DNA of 64,000 nucleotides, from NCBI GenBank assembly GCA_032622095.1, contig CP136066.1, positions 128,993,917-129,057,916 on the forward strand, given 5' to 3'. The first letter of the stretch is position 1. The number at the start of each line of letters is the position of its first letter. This DNA is from Siphonodentalium dalli (Eukaryota; Mollusca; Scaphopoda; Gadilida; Siphonodentaliidae). Under the pieces are notes generated by a model. The model did not search any database and had not been told where the DNA came from. It saw nothing but the letters and a program-made list of their open reading frames with translations. A program made the position numbers and the translations under genes. Shown piece after piece: positions 27,096 through 38,991 of this stretch.

Positions 27096-28889
27096 TTAAC
27101 CCCAAGCAGCTGGATTTCTAGAGCAGGAGGTCAGCACGGGTCCGGACATATTCGTCGTGATTTCATATAGATTGGCATTTCTACCTAATTTCGAGGTACC
27201 AGGACACTCTACAGACATATCCCTCCACATTAGTTGATGCATATTTGTAGAGAGTGTGACCGCTGGTAGTGGAAAACCACCCACGCAGTTGAAATTTGGC
27301 AAAAGCAGGTCATCACGGACTTCAATACTTCTATGTACAAACCGAACATGATCGCTATTATGGCCCGTATTTAGGGCTCCAGGACACCACACACGCATAA
27401 CCCGCGTACATAACAGGCATGTCATTGTGGTCAACACATCAGCCATATTTACAATTTAACCCCACGCAGCTGGATTTCTAGAGCACGAGGTCAGCACGGG
27501 TCCCGACATATTCTTCGTGATTTCATATAAATTGGCATTTCTACCTAATTTCGAGGTACCAGGACACTCTACAGAGATAACCCTCCACATTAGTTGATTC
27601 ATATGTGTAGACAGTGTGACCGATGGTAGTGTAAAGCCGCCCCACGCAGTTGAAATTTGGTAAAAACAGGTCATCACGGACTTCAATACGTCTATGTACA
27701 AACCGAACATTATCGCTATTATGGCCCGTTTTTAGGGCTCCAGGACACCACACACGCATAACCCACGAACATATCAGGCATGTCATTGTGGTCAACACAT
27801 CATCCCTATTTACAATTTAACCCCACGCAGCTGGATTTCTAGAGCACGAGGTCAGCACGGGTCCCGACATATTCGTCGTGATTTCATATAAATTGGCATT
27901 TCTACCTAATTTCGAGGTACAAGGACACTCTACAGAGATAACCCTCCACATTAGTTGATTCATATGTGTAGACAGTGCGACCGCTGGTAGTGTAAAGCCG
28001 CCCCACGCAGTTGAAATTTTTTAAAAACAGGTCATCACGGACTTCAATACGTCTATGTACAAACCGAACATTATCGCTATTATGGCCCGTTTTTAGGGCT
28101 CCAGGACACCACACACGCATAACCCACGAACATATCAGGTATGTCATTGTGGTCAACACATCAGCCCTAATTACAATTTAACCCCACCCAGCTGGATTTC
28201 TAGAGCAGGAGGTCAGCACGGGTCCGGACATATTCGTCGTGATTTCATATAAATTGGCATTTCTACCTAATTTCGAGGTACAAGGACACTCTACAGAGAT
28301 AACCCTCCACATTAGTTGATTCATATGTGTAGACAGTGCGACTGCTGGTAGTGTAAAGCCGCCCCACGCAGTTGAAATTTTTTAAAAACAGGTCATCACG
28401 GACTTCAATACGTCTATGTACAAACCGAACATTATCGCTATTATGGCCCGTTTTTAGGGCTCCAGGACACCACACACGCATAACCCACGAACATATCAGG
28501 TATGTCATTGTGGTCAACACATCAGCCCTAATTACAATTTAACCCCACCCAGCTGGATTTCTAGAGCAGGAGGTCAGCACGGGTCCGGACATATTCGTCG
28601 TGATTTCATATAGATTGGCATTTCTACCTAATTTCGAGGTACCAGGACTCTCTACAGACATATCCCTCCACATTAGTTGATGCATATTTGTAGAGAGTGT
28701 GACCGCTGGTAGTGGAAAACCACCCACGCAGTTGAAATTTGGCAAAAGCAGGTCATCACGGACTTCAATACGTCTATGTACAAACCGAACATGATCGCTA
28801 TTATGGCCCGTTTTTAGGGCTCCAGGACACCACACACGCATAACCCGCGAACATAACAGGCATGTCATTGTGGTCAACACATCAGCCAT
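27096..28889. repeat. Diverged satellite subclass near the inner end of the left array
   Basis: Monomers at 27,096-27,456 and 28,539-28,900 share GAGCAGGAGG, GGTCCGGACAT, GACATATCCC, a lost C in AACCACCCACG, TTGGCAAAAGC and AACATGATCGC. A related form occurs at the left edge (2,528-2,884) and at the right edge (about 35,320-35,661). Intervening monomers carry GTACAAGGAC and a TTTTTTAAAAAC variant. The array edge is thus more diverse than its centre. Confidence 0.75.
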
Positions 28890-31254
28890 ATTTACAATTT
28901 AACCCCACGCAGCTGGATTTCTAGAGCACGAGGTCAGCACGGGTCCCGACATATTCTTCGTGATTTCATATAAATTGGCATTTCTACCTAATTTCGAGGT
29001 TCCAGGACACTCTACAGAGATATCCCTCCACATTAGTTGATGCATATGTGTAGAGAGTGTGACCGCTGGTAGTGGAAAACCACCCCACGCAGTTGAAATT
29101 TGTTAAAAACAGGTCATCACGGACTTCAATACGTCTATGTACAAACCGAACATGATCGCTATTATGGCCCGTTTTTAGGGCTCCAGGACACCACACACGC
29201 ATAACCCACGAACATATCAGGCATGTCATTGTGGTCAGCACATCATCCCAATTTACAATTTAACCCCACGCAGCTGGATTTCTAGAGCACGAGGTCAGCA
29301 CGGGTCCCGACATATTCGTCGTGATTTCATATAAATTGGCATTTCTACCTAATTTCGAGGTACAAGGACACTCTACAGAGATAACCCTCCACATTAGTTG
29401 ATTCATATGTGTAGACAGTGTGACCGCTGGTAGTGTAAAGCCGCCCCACGCAGTTGAAATTTTTTTAAAACAGGTCATCACGGACTTCAATACGTCTATG
29501 TACAAACCGAACATTATCGCTATTATGGCCCGTTTTTAGGGCTCCAGGACACCACACACGCATAACCCACGAACATATCAGGCATGTCATTGTGGTCAAC
29601 ACATCATCCCTATTTACAATTTAACCCCACGCAGCTGGATTTCTAGAGCACGAGGTCAGCACGGGTCCCGACATATTCGTCGTGATTTCATATAAATTGG
29701 CATTTCTACCTAATTTCGAGGTACCAGGACACTCTACAGAGATATCCCTCCACATTAGTTGATTCATATGTGTAGACAGTGTGACCGCTGGTAGTGTAAA
29801 GCCGCCCCACGCAGTTGAAATTTGGTAAAAACAGGTCATCACGGACTTCAATACGTCTATGTACAAACCGAACATTATCGCTATTATGGCCCGTTTTTAG
29901 GGCTCCAGGACACCACACACGCATAACCCATGAACACAACAGGTATGTCATTGTGGTCCACACATCAGCCCTATTTACAATTTAACCCCACGCAGCTGGA
30001 TTTCTAGAGCACGAGGTCAGCACGGGTCTGGACATATTCGTCGTGATTTCATATAAATTGGCATTTCTACCTAATTTTGAGGTACCAGGACACTCTACAG
30101 AGATAACCCTCCACATTAGTTGATTCATATGTGTAGACAGTGTGACCGCTGGTAGTGTAAAGCCGCCCCACGCAGTTGAAATTTCTTATTAACTCGAGAT
30201 GAGTACTAATAACTGCCGTAATATGCTCTGGATGTGTACTCCAAATCTATTCAAACAGACAAGGATGGATAACTCTAAAATCAAGTGGTAATTTTAACGC
30301 AATTTTGACTGAGTTCTGGGCCAGATAGTATTCCCGATAATGAAAAATAATATATTTCTAAAATCGATATCTAACAAATCTGAGCTTTGATGGGTGACTT
30401 CCTCAACTCGAATAAAATATTTTTGACCCGCGAAGACATTGAAATAGTAGTTGAGAGGAGTTTTATCGGATTGAGTACCTTTAATGTACCGGTATAATTA
30501 TGATTCTAAGTGAATGTGAGAATCCAATCACTAAAGAAAGGATCTGAAATGTTGCATTTTTTTTTAATTTTTGCAGCATTTTGTTATATCTGCCCCTTAT
30601 TATTTATACTGATTATATCATTGATATAAAAGTATCAAGAGAATCCACAGAGATGCCATTGCTAATGGTATATATATAGGTGGTGATCCCCATTTAAAAA
30701 TTGGTCGACCGGTGTCCCTCAATAAAAAATATAAAGTATGGCTAATAACTTCAATTACCATAGTTATTTCAAATTGACAACATCGCTGATTTCCAAGCAC
30801 TATTTGTTATTAAAATTTCGCGCTTATTCTACTGTATTTAATAAGTAAACTGTAGAATTCTGGTCTGTCAGGACAGCAACCAAACAAGAACGTTGTGAAA
30901 ATGTTTTCATTATATGTTTCATTGAATGTTAAAATTATGACTTGGACATAATACCAAGTTTCAATCTGAATATTTCCACCAGATCATTTGATATGGTGGC
31001 CGTTACTTTTGCACTGTGTTAACAAATTATCTACGAATACTCTGTATATGTTAATATGGCATCACAACAGAACTTCACGGCCTATAATATAATTATCGGC
31101 TTAAAATGTAAATTTGTAAAGAATCCGGACGGAACACATTCCATTTATAGTGGTCTAATTTATTTATTGCTGAGTATCATTCAGCTCAATAATTGGGACA
31201 GATTAGTGGCGACAGACATCTTATGCGTATAAAATATAAAAATTACAGTCCTAT

Positions 31255-31400
31255 TTGAGGGGGGGGGGGGGGTCCAATCCCAGATTCCCAGGAAATAAAT
31301 CAGCAAATCCCAGTTCCCAGGAAAAAAATATGCCATTTCCCAGCTCCCAGGAATTAAAAGCAAATCCCAGTTCCCAGTAAAAAAAAGCCAGTTCCCAGGA
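31255..31400. repeat. CCCAGTTCCCAGGAA-type motif cluster
   Basis: A G-run of about 14 bases at 31,259-31,272 is followed by five or six copies of a motif like TCCCAGTTCCCAGGAA separated by A-rich spacers. It resembles the second cluster at 31,690-31,845, so both may be parts of one decayed element. Confidence 0.65.
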
Positions 31401-31689
31401 ATTAAAATATTACATAGAGTATCGACAAAACATACAATATTCACAAGTAATGTAGATCAATGTAGCCTACATATATTGTATTTTTATGCTATATTTTGAT
31501 TTGTTGGCTACTGTCTGGTCAATTACATCATTTTACATGACATAAAATGCGAACCTATATGCAAATCCATTGAACAGAATCAACAGATCACTCTTTACAC
31601 TGATCTACACCACTGCAAACCAGGTATTCCCTAAATGTCCAGGTGATGTATGCAAATTCATGTGGTGAATAAAAATGGAAATCCCGATT

Positions 31690-31845
31690 AATTGGGGATA
31701 ATTTCCCGGGTCCCGGAAAATAATTTCAACCTTTCCCGGGTCCCGGTGGAATTCTGTTCCCGATTCCCGGAAAATTAAATCTGACGATCCCAATTCCCGA
31801 AAAATAAAAAGGGTCGATCCCGGTGTCCCGAAAATACCCGCCCCT
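31690..31845. repeat. TCCCGGGTCCCGGAAAAT-type motif cluster
   Basis: Six imperfect copies of TCCCGATTCCCGGAAAAT are separated by short AT spacers. The form is the same as the 31,255-31,400 cluster, with CCCGG in place of CCCAG. Confidence 0.65.
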
Positions 31846-32309
31846 CCTATCGTTGGGTCGATTCCTTCTAATAAGATACTACAATGCACATGGAAAACCA
31901 TCTAAACAGATTGTGCAACACAATGAATTTATGTCAAAGCGTCAATGTAGGCTATATGGAATATCGACGTTTATAAATATCGATCTTCTTGTGGACTTCG
32001 TTCGAATGAATTCCGGCAGCTTGGGATAAATTTATAATGGACATCAGTGTGATGGCCACTGTGTCATACATATTATATTGTAATTTACGACCCTGCCTAA
32101 CTATGCTTAAAAGCCATGTCCTGATTGGCCAGTGGCCCGAGTTACCATGGCTATATCGTTCCAGTTTTGTGGTACAATTCTACTTTTTCCAATTGTACCA
32201 CGAAAACAATCGGTTTATTCAGATCGCCGCACGCGACTTTTCCCGTCTTTTCTAACTCCGCACAAACGGGGCATCGATGGAGTACACCCGCACCCGTAAC
32301 ATAAGATAG

Positions 32310-32496
32310 GGGGCTCGTTAGGTTCAATCGTTAGTCAAAAATATACACAAACATGACGCTCAAATATGACGCCCTGCTCTGTCGAAAATATACTTACGCC
32401 CATTTTTATCAACGATTCTCAAAGATATAGTACTATAGTACTAACATACTCAAAATACACTTATGCCCACTTTTACGATTGAACCTAACGAGCCCC
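32310..32496. mobile_element. Small TIR element (MITE-like, 187 bp)
   Basis: The perfect inverted ends are 21 bp long. The left begins GGGGCTCGTTAGGTTCAATC (32,310-32,330) and the right is its reverse complement (32,476-32,496). The outer flanks read TAG on both sides, allowing a TA target duplication with one indel. There is no coding capacity. The superfamily is not assigned; TA flanks would fit a Tc1/mariner-like origin. Confidence 0.75.
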
Positions 32497-33019
32497 ACTA
32501 TATTCTCGTAACCATTTGAATTTTTCTACATCTTGACAATCTTGCGAATTTTCTAGCGATTTATACATCTTTAGTGGTCATCAACTCTAAAAGCGGGACA
32601 TATGCGCTCTGATATAAATGTCTGATATACATACCGGTATCAGATTCTGTGATGACCCAATAAGCGAGATCACTGAGTCGCTGCCGTTTTGGATTAATCC
32701 AGCTCCGATCCGTGATTTCCGAGATTTATCCAGCTCAGGTTTCGTGGTTTTAGTGATAAAGGTCAATGTTTTGGAGTAGCTTTCCAGATCAGATAACGAA
32801 GTTATGGATTATTCCGGTTTCCATATACGGAAATGCTACTCCAGAACTTTGACATGTATAGCACTATAACCGCTGAACCGAGCCTGTGGTTCCAATATGG
32901 CCGCGAGTTAGTGACATGGCGTATTCTTCACATCCTCAGCTGTATAGAGTCGATAACTTCTTCGATCTCTAAAAATATACTTCACTCCATTACCAAATAA
33001 CGCTGAGCATCCTGAAATT

Positions 33020-33699
33020 GGACTCAAATGACGATTTATTTGAAATCACGACATTTATGCCCTGGCTCGTGTTGACATCGTCCTTGAGCTGCGTGTGTTC
33101 ATTTGTAACGGTCACTATAGTATAGAGATTACTACTGGAATAACTTATTTATCGGCTGGTTATCAGATGAGTTTGTTGTGTAAATATCAAGGGTCCATGA
33201 TGACATACTTTTGCCAAACTTCATGTAACTGTGTGAGGTGGTTTCCCATTATCAGAGGTAATGTGAAACGCACTACTAATAACCAAAATTTGAGGGCGCA
33301 TGTACATCTCCACAGCGAGTCCCGGTACCTCGCAATTAGGTAAACACGGCAATTGATGCGAAATCACTAATGTGGACGGACATCTCCAAAGAGTCATGGC
33401 ACCTCGAAATTAGGTAAAAATGACAATTTATATTAAACCACGACGAATATGTCGGGACCCGTGCTGACATCGGCTCTAGATATCAGGCTGCGCGGGGTTA
33501 AACTGTAATTAGGACTGATGTGGTGACCACCACTAAAGACTAACCATGTTCGTGGGATATGCGTGTGGAGTGACCTGGAGCTCTAAAATCGGGCCATAAT
33601 AGCGATAATGTTCGGTCTGTACACTGAAGTATTGAAGTCCGTGATTACCTATTATACTTTTCCCAAATTTCAACTGCGTGCGGTGGTTTTCCACTACCA
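33020..33699. repeat. Decayed satellite monomers at the inner edge of the right arm
   Basis: Strongly diverged pieces of the 361-bp unit are recognisable, in the same orientation as the right arm. Matches include GAAATCACGAC near 33,040, CTCGCAATTAGGTAAA near 33,329, GAATATGTCGGGACCCGTGC near 33,446 and TAATAGCGATAATGTTCGGT near 33,597. They contain deletions and partial duplications. The matching edge of the left arm (30,184) is not decayed. Confidence 0.8.
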
Positions 33700-35661
33700 G
33701 CGGTCACACTCTCTACACATATGCATCAACTAATGTGGAGGGATATCTCTGTAGAGTGTCCTGGTACCTCGAAATTAGGTAGAAATGCCAATTTATATGA
33801 AATCACGACGAATATGTCGGGACCCGTGCTGACCTCGTGCTCTAGAAATCCAGCTGCGTGGGGTTAAATTGTAAATAGGGATGATGTGTTGACCACAATG
33901 ACATGCCTGTTATGTTCGTGGGTTATGCGTGTGTGGTGTCCTGGAGCCCTAAAAACGGGCCATACTAGCGATAATGTTCGGTTTGTACATAGACGTATTG
34001 AAGTCCGTGATGACCTGTTTTTACCAAATTTCAACTGCGTGGGGCGGCTTTACACTACCAGCGGTCACACTGTCTACACATATGAATCAACTAATGTGGA
34101 GGGTTATCTCTGTAGAGTGTCCTGGTACCTCGAAATTAGGTAGAAATGCCAATTTATATGAAATCACGACGAATATGTCGGGACCCGTGCTGACCTCGTG
34201 CTCTAGAAATCCAGCTGCGTGGGGTTAAATTGTAAATAGGGATGATGTGTTGACCACAATGACATGCCTGTTATGTTCGTGGGTTATGCGTGTGTGGTGT
34301 CCTGGAGCCCTAAAAACGGGCCATACTAGCGATAATGTTCGGTTTGTACATAGACGTATTGAAGTCCGTGATGACCTGTTTTTACCAAATTTCAACTGCG
34401 TGGGGTGGTTTTCCACTACCAGCGGTCACACTCTCTACACATATGCATCAACTAATGTGGAGGGATATCTCTGTAGAGTGTCCTGGTACCTCGAAATTAG
34501 GTAGAAATGCCAATTTATATGAAATCACGACGAATATGTCGGGACCCGTGCTGACCTCGTGCTCTAGAAATCCAGCTGCGTGGGGTTAAATTGTAAATAG
34601 GGATGATGTGTTGACCACAATGACATGCCTGATATGTTCGTGGGTTATGCGTGTGTGGTGTCCTGGAGCCCTAAAAACGGGCCATAATAGCGATAATGTT
34701 CGGTTTGTACATAGACGTATTGAAGTCCGTGATGACCTGTTTTTACCAAATTTCAACTGCGTGGGGCGGCTTTACACTACCAGCGGTCACACTGTCTACA
34801 CATATGAATCAACTAATGTGGAGGGTTATCTCTGTAGAGTGTCCTGGTACCTCGAAATTAGGTAGAAATGCCAATTTATATGAAATCACGACGAATATGT
34901 CGGGACCCGTGCTGACCTCGTGCTCTAGAAATCCAGCTGCGTGGGGTTAAATTGTAAATAGGGATGATGTGTTGACCACAATGACATGCCTGTTATGTTC
35001 GTGGGTTATGCGTGTGTGGTGTCCTGGAGCCCTAAAAACGGGCCATACTAGCGATAATGTTCGGTTTGTACATAGACGTATTGAAGTCCGTGATGACCTG
35101 TTTTTACCAAATTTCAACTGCGTGGGGTGGTTTTCCACTACCAGCGGTCACACTCTCTACACATATGCATCAACTAATGTGGAGGGATATCTCTGTAGAG
35201 TGTCCTGGTACCTCAAAATTAGGTAGAAATGCCAATTTATATGAAATCACGACGAATATGTCGGGACCCGTGCTGACCTCGTGCTCTAGAAATTCAGCTG
35301 CGTGGGGTTAAATTGTAATTAGGGCCGATGTGTTGACCACAATGACATACCTGCTATATTCGTGGGTTATGCCTGTGTGGTGTCCTGGAGCCCTAAAAAC
35401 GGGCCATAATAGCGATCATGTTCGGTTTGTACATAGAAGTATTGAATTCCGTGATGACCTGCTTTTGCCAAATTTCAACTGCGTGGGTGGTTTTCCACTA
35501 CCAGCGGTCACACTCTATACAAATATGCATCAACTAATGTGGAGGGATATCTCTGTAGAGTGTCCTGGTACCTCGAAATTAGGTAGAAATGCCAATTTAT
35601 ATGAAATCACGAAGAATATGTCGGGACCCGTGCTGACCTCGTGCTCTAGAAATCCAGCTGC
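33700..35661 (+). repeat. 361-bp satellite array, right arm (about 5.5 monomers, inverted)
   Basis: These are the same monomers as the left array but reverse complemented. Variants such as the ACTAGCG form match monomers at about 21.7-26.7 kb of the left array rather than its outer edge. The outermost monomer (about 35,450-35,661) matches 2,528-2,740 of the left arm in private variants (GAAGAATATG, TATACAAATATG, CGTGGGTGG). Confidence 0.96.
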
Positions 35662-36333
35662 GTGGGGATAAATTGTAATTAGGGCTGATGTGTCGACCAC
35701 AATGACATACCTGTTATGTTCGTGGGTTATGCGTGTGGGGTGTCTAGGAGCCCTAAAAACGGGCCATAATAGCGATAATGTTCGGGTTTGTACATAGACG
35801 TATTGAAGTCCGTGATGACCTGTTTTTACCAAATTTCAACTGCGTGGAGCGGTTTTCCACTACCAGAGGTCACACTGTCTACACATATGCATCAACTAAT
35901 TGTTCCCGGGATCAAAGTAGGCATATATACCAAATTTGAGTGGGATCGGTCAAGGTCCAGAAACATGCCTATATGAGCATATATGAGAGAGGTCAAGGTC
36001 AAGGACGCGATCGCATGTGAAATTTGACCCACCCGTATTGTTCCCGGGATCAAAGTATGCCTACATATTAAATTTTAGTCGGATCGGTCGAGGTCCAGAA
36101 ACATGCCTATATGAGCATATATGAGCGAGGTCAAGGTCAAGGCTAATGTCGGGACTAGTGCTGAGCTCGTTCTGATAAGTCTGGGCTCTGTAGGGTGTTA
36201 TTTTAATTACCACTGGTGCGCTGACCACAATGACATATTTATGATGTCGGTGGGTATATACGATCTGATCGCGATTTACGATCGCGATCGCGGGGCGCGA
36301 TCGCGGTACGCGGTTGGCTAACAGAATCGTACA

Positions 36334-36345
<12 letters not shown>
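35662..36345. repeat. Right terminal inverted repeat (684 bp)
   Basis: Reverse complement of 245-928 with three substitutions seen and no indels. It comprises a chimeric satellite monomer (35,662-35,898 and 36,143-36,235), the two-copy module (35,899-36,142) and the GATCGC block (36,258-36,312). The end merges into a TA microsatellite. The site matching the left-arm insertion is uninterrupted here. Confidence 0.93.
36258..36312. other. GATCGC-rich hairpin cluster at right end
   Basis: Mirror image of 278-332, with repeated GCGATCGC palindromes and an ATCGCGATTTACGATCGCGAT stem region. It lies 30-90 bp from the TA microsatellite, as on the left. Confidence 0.6.
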
Positions 36346-36390
<45 letters not shown>

Positions 36391-36414
36391 ATATATGTAT
36401 ATATATATATATAC
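36336..36414. repeat. TA/TG microsatellite (right flank)
   Basis: A run of TA dinucleotides with a short GTGTGTGT interruption abuts the right inverted end. The sequence beyond it differs from the left flank, so the symmetry ends here. Confidence 0.95.
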
Positions 36415-38420
36415 TGGGCAAGCCCCCCGAACTACATCCTTATTCCATGCAACAACCATGTAATTGATATTATGTATCTGCTCCAAATATGCTTCCTTTG
36501 TCATGATGTGCAATGCTACGAAATACACATATGTTAATATTTTGTTAAATGCATAAGTATGCATGTACTCATATACAGATTGAATTCAGTCATACATGTA
36601 CGTACCAATGAAAAATAGTCAAATTTAAATATGCAAAAACTTAAATACACACTGGTCAAATAAACATGCCTTTCCTCAATTCAAAGTACCGATTCATAAG
36701 TAGTGGAATTTGAATTTACCCCCCCCCCCCCAATTAATGCCAAGGACCACATACGTGTCACCATCCCTGTAAATGTCTATGAATTACCTGCACCAAACGT
36801 CGGTAGACTATATCTGTATGCCATTCACAAATACAGCTGAAGTAGTCACTTCCCATGTAAACAAAGTCAGTATTAACTTTTAATATAATTTCACACAAAC
36901 ATCCGCATATCGAAATTCATCTACATACAATTTCAGTATGATGAGAATCGGAGACAACAAAACTGTCTCGTTGTGTTTAGTGATCACATAGTTGTGTACC
37001 AATACCACGTTCTAGCTTGCCCATGTTGTGCGTGCTAATACTAATACCGCAAGAAAATCCTCCTGGGTTCTAATTCCATGTCACTGTGTCAAAATCGTAA
37101 TTTACATAATTATGTTAGTGGTCAAGCCTCTGATACTTTCGTCCGCCTATCACGGACGATGTTGTGTATTTTCATATGCGCTACAGATCCGTGCAATGAG
37201 TGACATCATTTGAATCATAACATAACTGTATCCCCTTCACCACATTATAATATATCTTCCACCGCTTTATATCATTGGATACATTGTGTACCTATAGTAT
37301 GTGAATTTCAATATCATAATTGCTCATCAAAATCCAAGGAGAGGTTTCGCGAAATCATGACTGCATATATAATGTATGCGAGCGGAATCTGGATTGGTAA
37401 CTGTCGTTAGATCAAAATATCTGTCAATTATTTTATAACACTACGGCACTTATCATTACACAACTGTCCCCTGGTAAGGCTACCGCGATAGGATATAGTA
37501 TCATATAAGCAGATAGAGTTATTCCCCTTGAGTAGCCTGCTGTCGCGGCCTCGCGGGTACCAGCCGTTGTTTGAATAAACATTGCGTAACATGACACGAG
37601 ACTCTGGAGATTCCTAGTTAAAATGTTATCTTTTCAGTGTGCGCTCAAACTTCTAAATCAACTATGCATTATTAAATATACAACAATTTCTGTATAGTTT
37701 GACTCTTCAGTTACAAAAATCGGACGGTAAACACTCAAATTATAATAATATTATATATTCGTATACTAGTATCGATCTGCCGGTCGAAAAATGTTAAGCA
37801 AGACAGAACAAGTGAACTGCATTGCATCATAGCCGCATGGGCCGGGAGTGGGGCTTGGAGGGCTGCAGCCCCTCCCAACGTTTTGAAAGCTCAATATTCA
37901 GGCAAATTGAATGGTATTTCAGGTGCAAATTAATGTATATTACAGTATTTTTTCACATTTCTGCCCGAATTATACACACTTAAGGTTAACCGTACAAATT
38001 TTTTAGATTCTATGAGACTTTATTAAGTATGCAATTTCAGCAGGATTTAATTTAAATTTGTAATTTGTATTTGTAAAATTTATATCCCAGTTTGTGGGAA
38101 GTGAGAACAATATATATTTATTATAATGATACATGTATAATCATCAGTTAATATAGAGTTCAGTGGGGGCGTATTTTCGTTAATAATTTACGGTTAAAAC
38201 TTTTGAAACGCTCTTTAAGGTTTCACGTTGTGCGTATTCTGGCGCATAACACCAATTAATTTCTGGTAAAACTGGCCACCAGGCTGAGATGGATGTCAGC
38301 ATAAACTTATGAGATCGGTTATATCTCACAACTTAGGATTTAGATATAAAAAGTATGGATGGTGTTCACTTTCTGCAATGTTCTAATTCAGTGTCATTAT
38401 TAACTTGAACAACTGTTCAA
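36415..38420. other. AT-rich flank with no recognisable gene
   Basis: This is 2 kb of AT-rich DNA with short frames only. A C-run lies at 36,719-36,732. I see no exon with splice sites, no RNA gene and no inverted element. Confidence 0.6.
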
Positions 38421-38423
38421 TGA

Positions 38424-38505
38424 CTAGCGCTGGGACAGTTGGGTTTTTTTCCTAACCGGTTAACCACGGGCATTAACCTAACCATAACCGGTTAACCGTG
38501 ACCAG
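38424..38505. repeat. AACCGGTTAACC motif cluster, possible TE end
   Basis: CTAGCGCTGGGACAG is followed within 80 bp by two copies of TAACCGGTTAACC. GGTTAACCGG runs beside a GCGCTGGG end are seen in some hAT-like elements, but no second end is visible, so this is only a fragment at best. Confidence 0.35.
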
Positions 38506-38893
38506 TATTACCCTCAGTACGAGATTGAATACATACTATATACTACATACTATATCGGCAAAACAAATGTTTATTACGCGTCCCGGAAACGTTGATATAC
38601 AAAGCTCAAAGCATTGAGAAATATTCTAATAATATTTTCGACTAAAGTAATCGAACTTATTTCACTACTAAGTTGTTGACAAATCACTGTAACAGTTCTG
38701 TTTACATAACAATAATTTCATTGTGCAGCATTTTTTTGTTGGAGAACTTTCAATAATTGTTATAGCAACAGTTATAGTTTTAGTTCAGTTGCCTCCAATT
38801 CTGCCCCTAATAGAGGAAGACTTATAGATACCTCAAAGGGAGGCAAGATGGTTGTCCCATGAAGGGTCAGATCTGCCACAAAGTGTGCAGTTT

Positions 38894-38991
38894 GTACTCA
38901 GGCATTATTTCATGCCGTGCATTTAATTTAATTGTGATATATATATATAACAATTAAATTAAATGCACGACATGAAATAATGCCTGAGTAC
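38894..38991. repeat. Near-perfect 41-bp hairpin with TA loop
   Basis: The arms 38,894-38,934 and 38,951-38,991 are reverse complements with one mismatch (CATGCC versus CATGTC). The loop is 16 bases of TA repeat. Arms begin GTACTCAGGCATTATTTCAT. It may be a short foldback element or a hairpin transcript; there is no direct evidence for either. Confidence 0.9.

Larger units (their letters stand above)
2528..30184 (-). repeat. 361-bp satellite array, left arm (about 76 monomers)
   Basis: Head-to-tail monomers are 361 bp, with a recurrent 363-bp variant that gains TA in CTATATTATGG. Each contains fixed blocks such as CCCCACGCAGCTGG, GGTACCAGGACACTC and CATGTCATTGTGGTC. The length is about 27.66 kb. 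Main variants are separable by GATATCC or GATAACC, GTGGAAAACC or GTGTAAAGCC, and GACCGCTGG, GACCGATGG or GACCTCTGG. A further class has TCTAGTGCACG, CATATAGATTGG and AAAAGTATGTCATCACGTAC. Because 361 is not a multiple of three, the 84-116-residue minus-strand frames in each unit cannot join and are not genes. The strand is marked minus only to show orientation relative to the right arm. Confidence 0.98.
30185..33019. other. Non-coding loop between the inverted satellite arms
   Basis: The satellite stops abruptly at 30,184 in the middle of a monomer, after GCAGTTGAAATTT. The following 2.8 kb is AT-rich with no convincing exon or transposase; the frames present are short and compositionally random. 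It contains two C-rich motif clusters (31,255-31,400 and 31,690-31,845), a small TIR element (32,310-32,496) and otherwise nothing I recognise. Confidence 0.8.

Noticed and set aside
2881-29963. Series of 84-116-residue frames in every satellite monomer, on both strands
   Set aside because: They repeat with the satellite, 361 bp breaks the frame between units, and both strands are open in the same DNA. They show no recognised domain or splice context.
2528-30184. CRISPR-like regular array
   Set aside because: Units are adjacent and nearly identical over their full length, with no unique spacers, and the DNA is animal.
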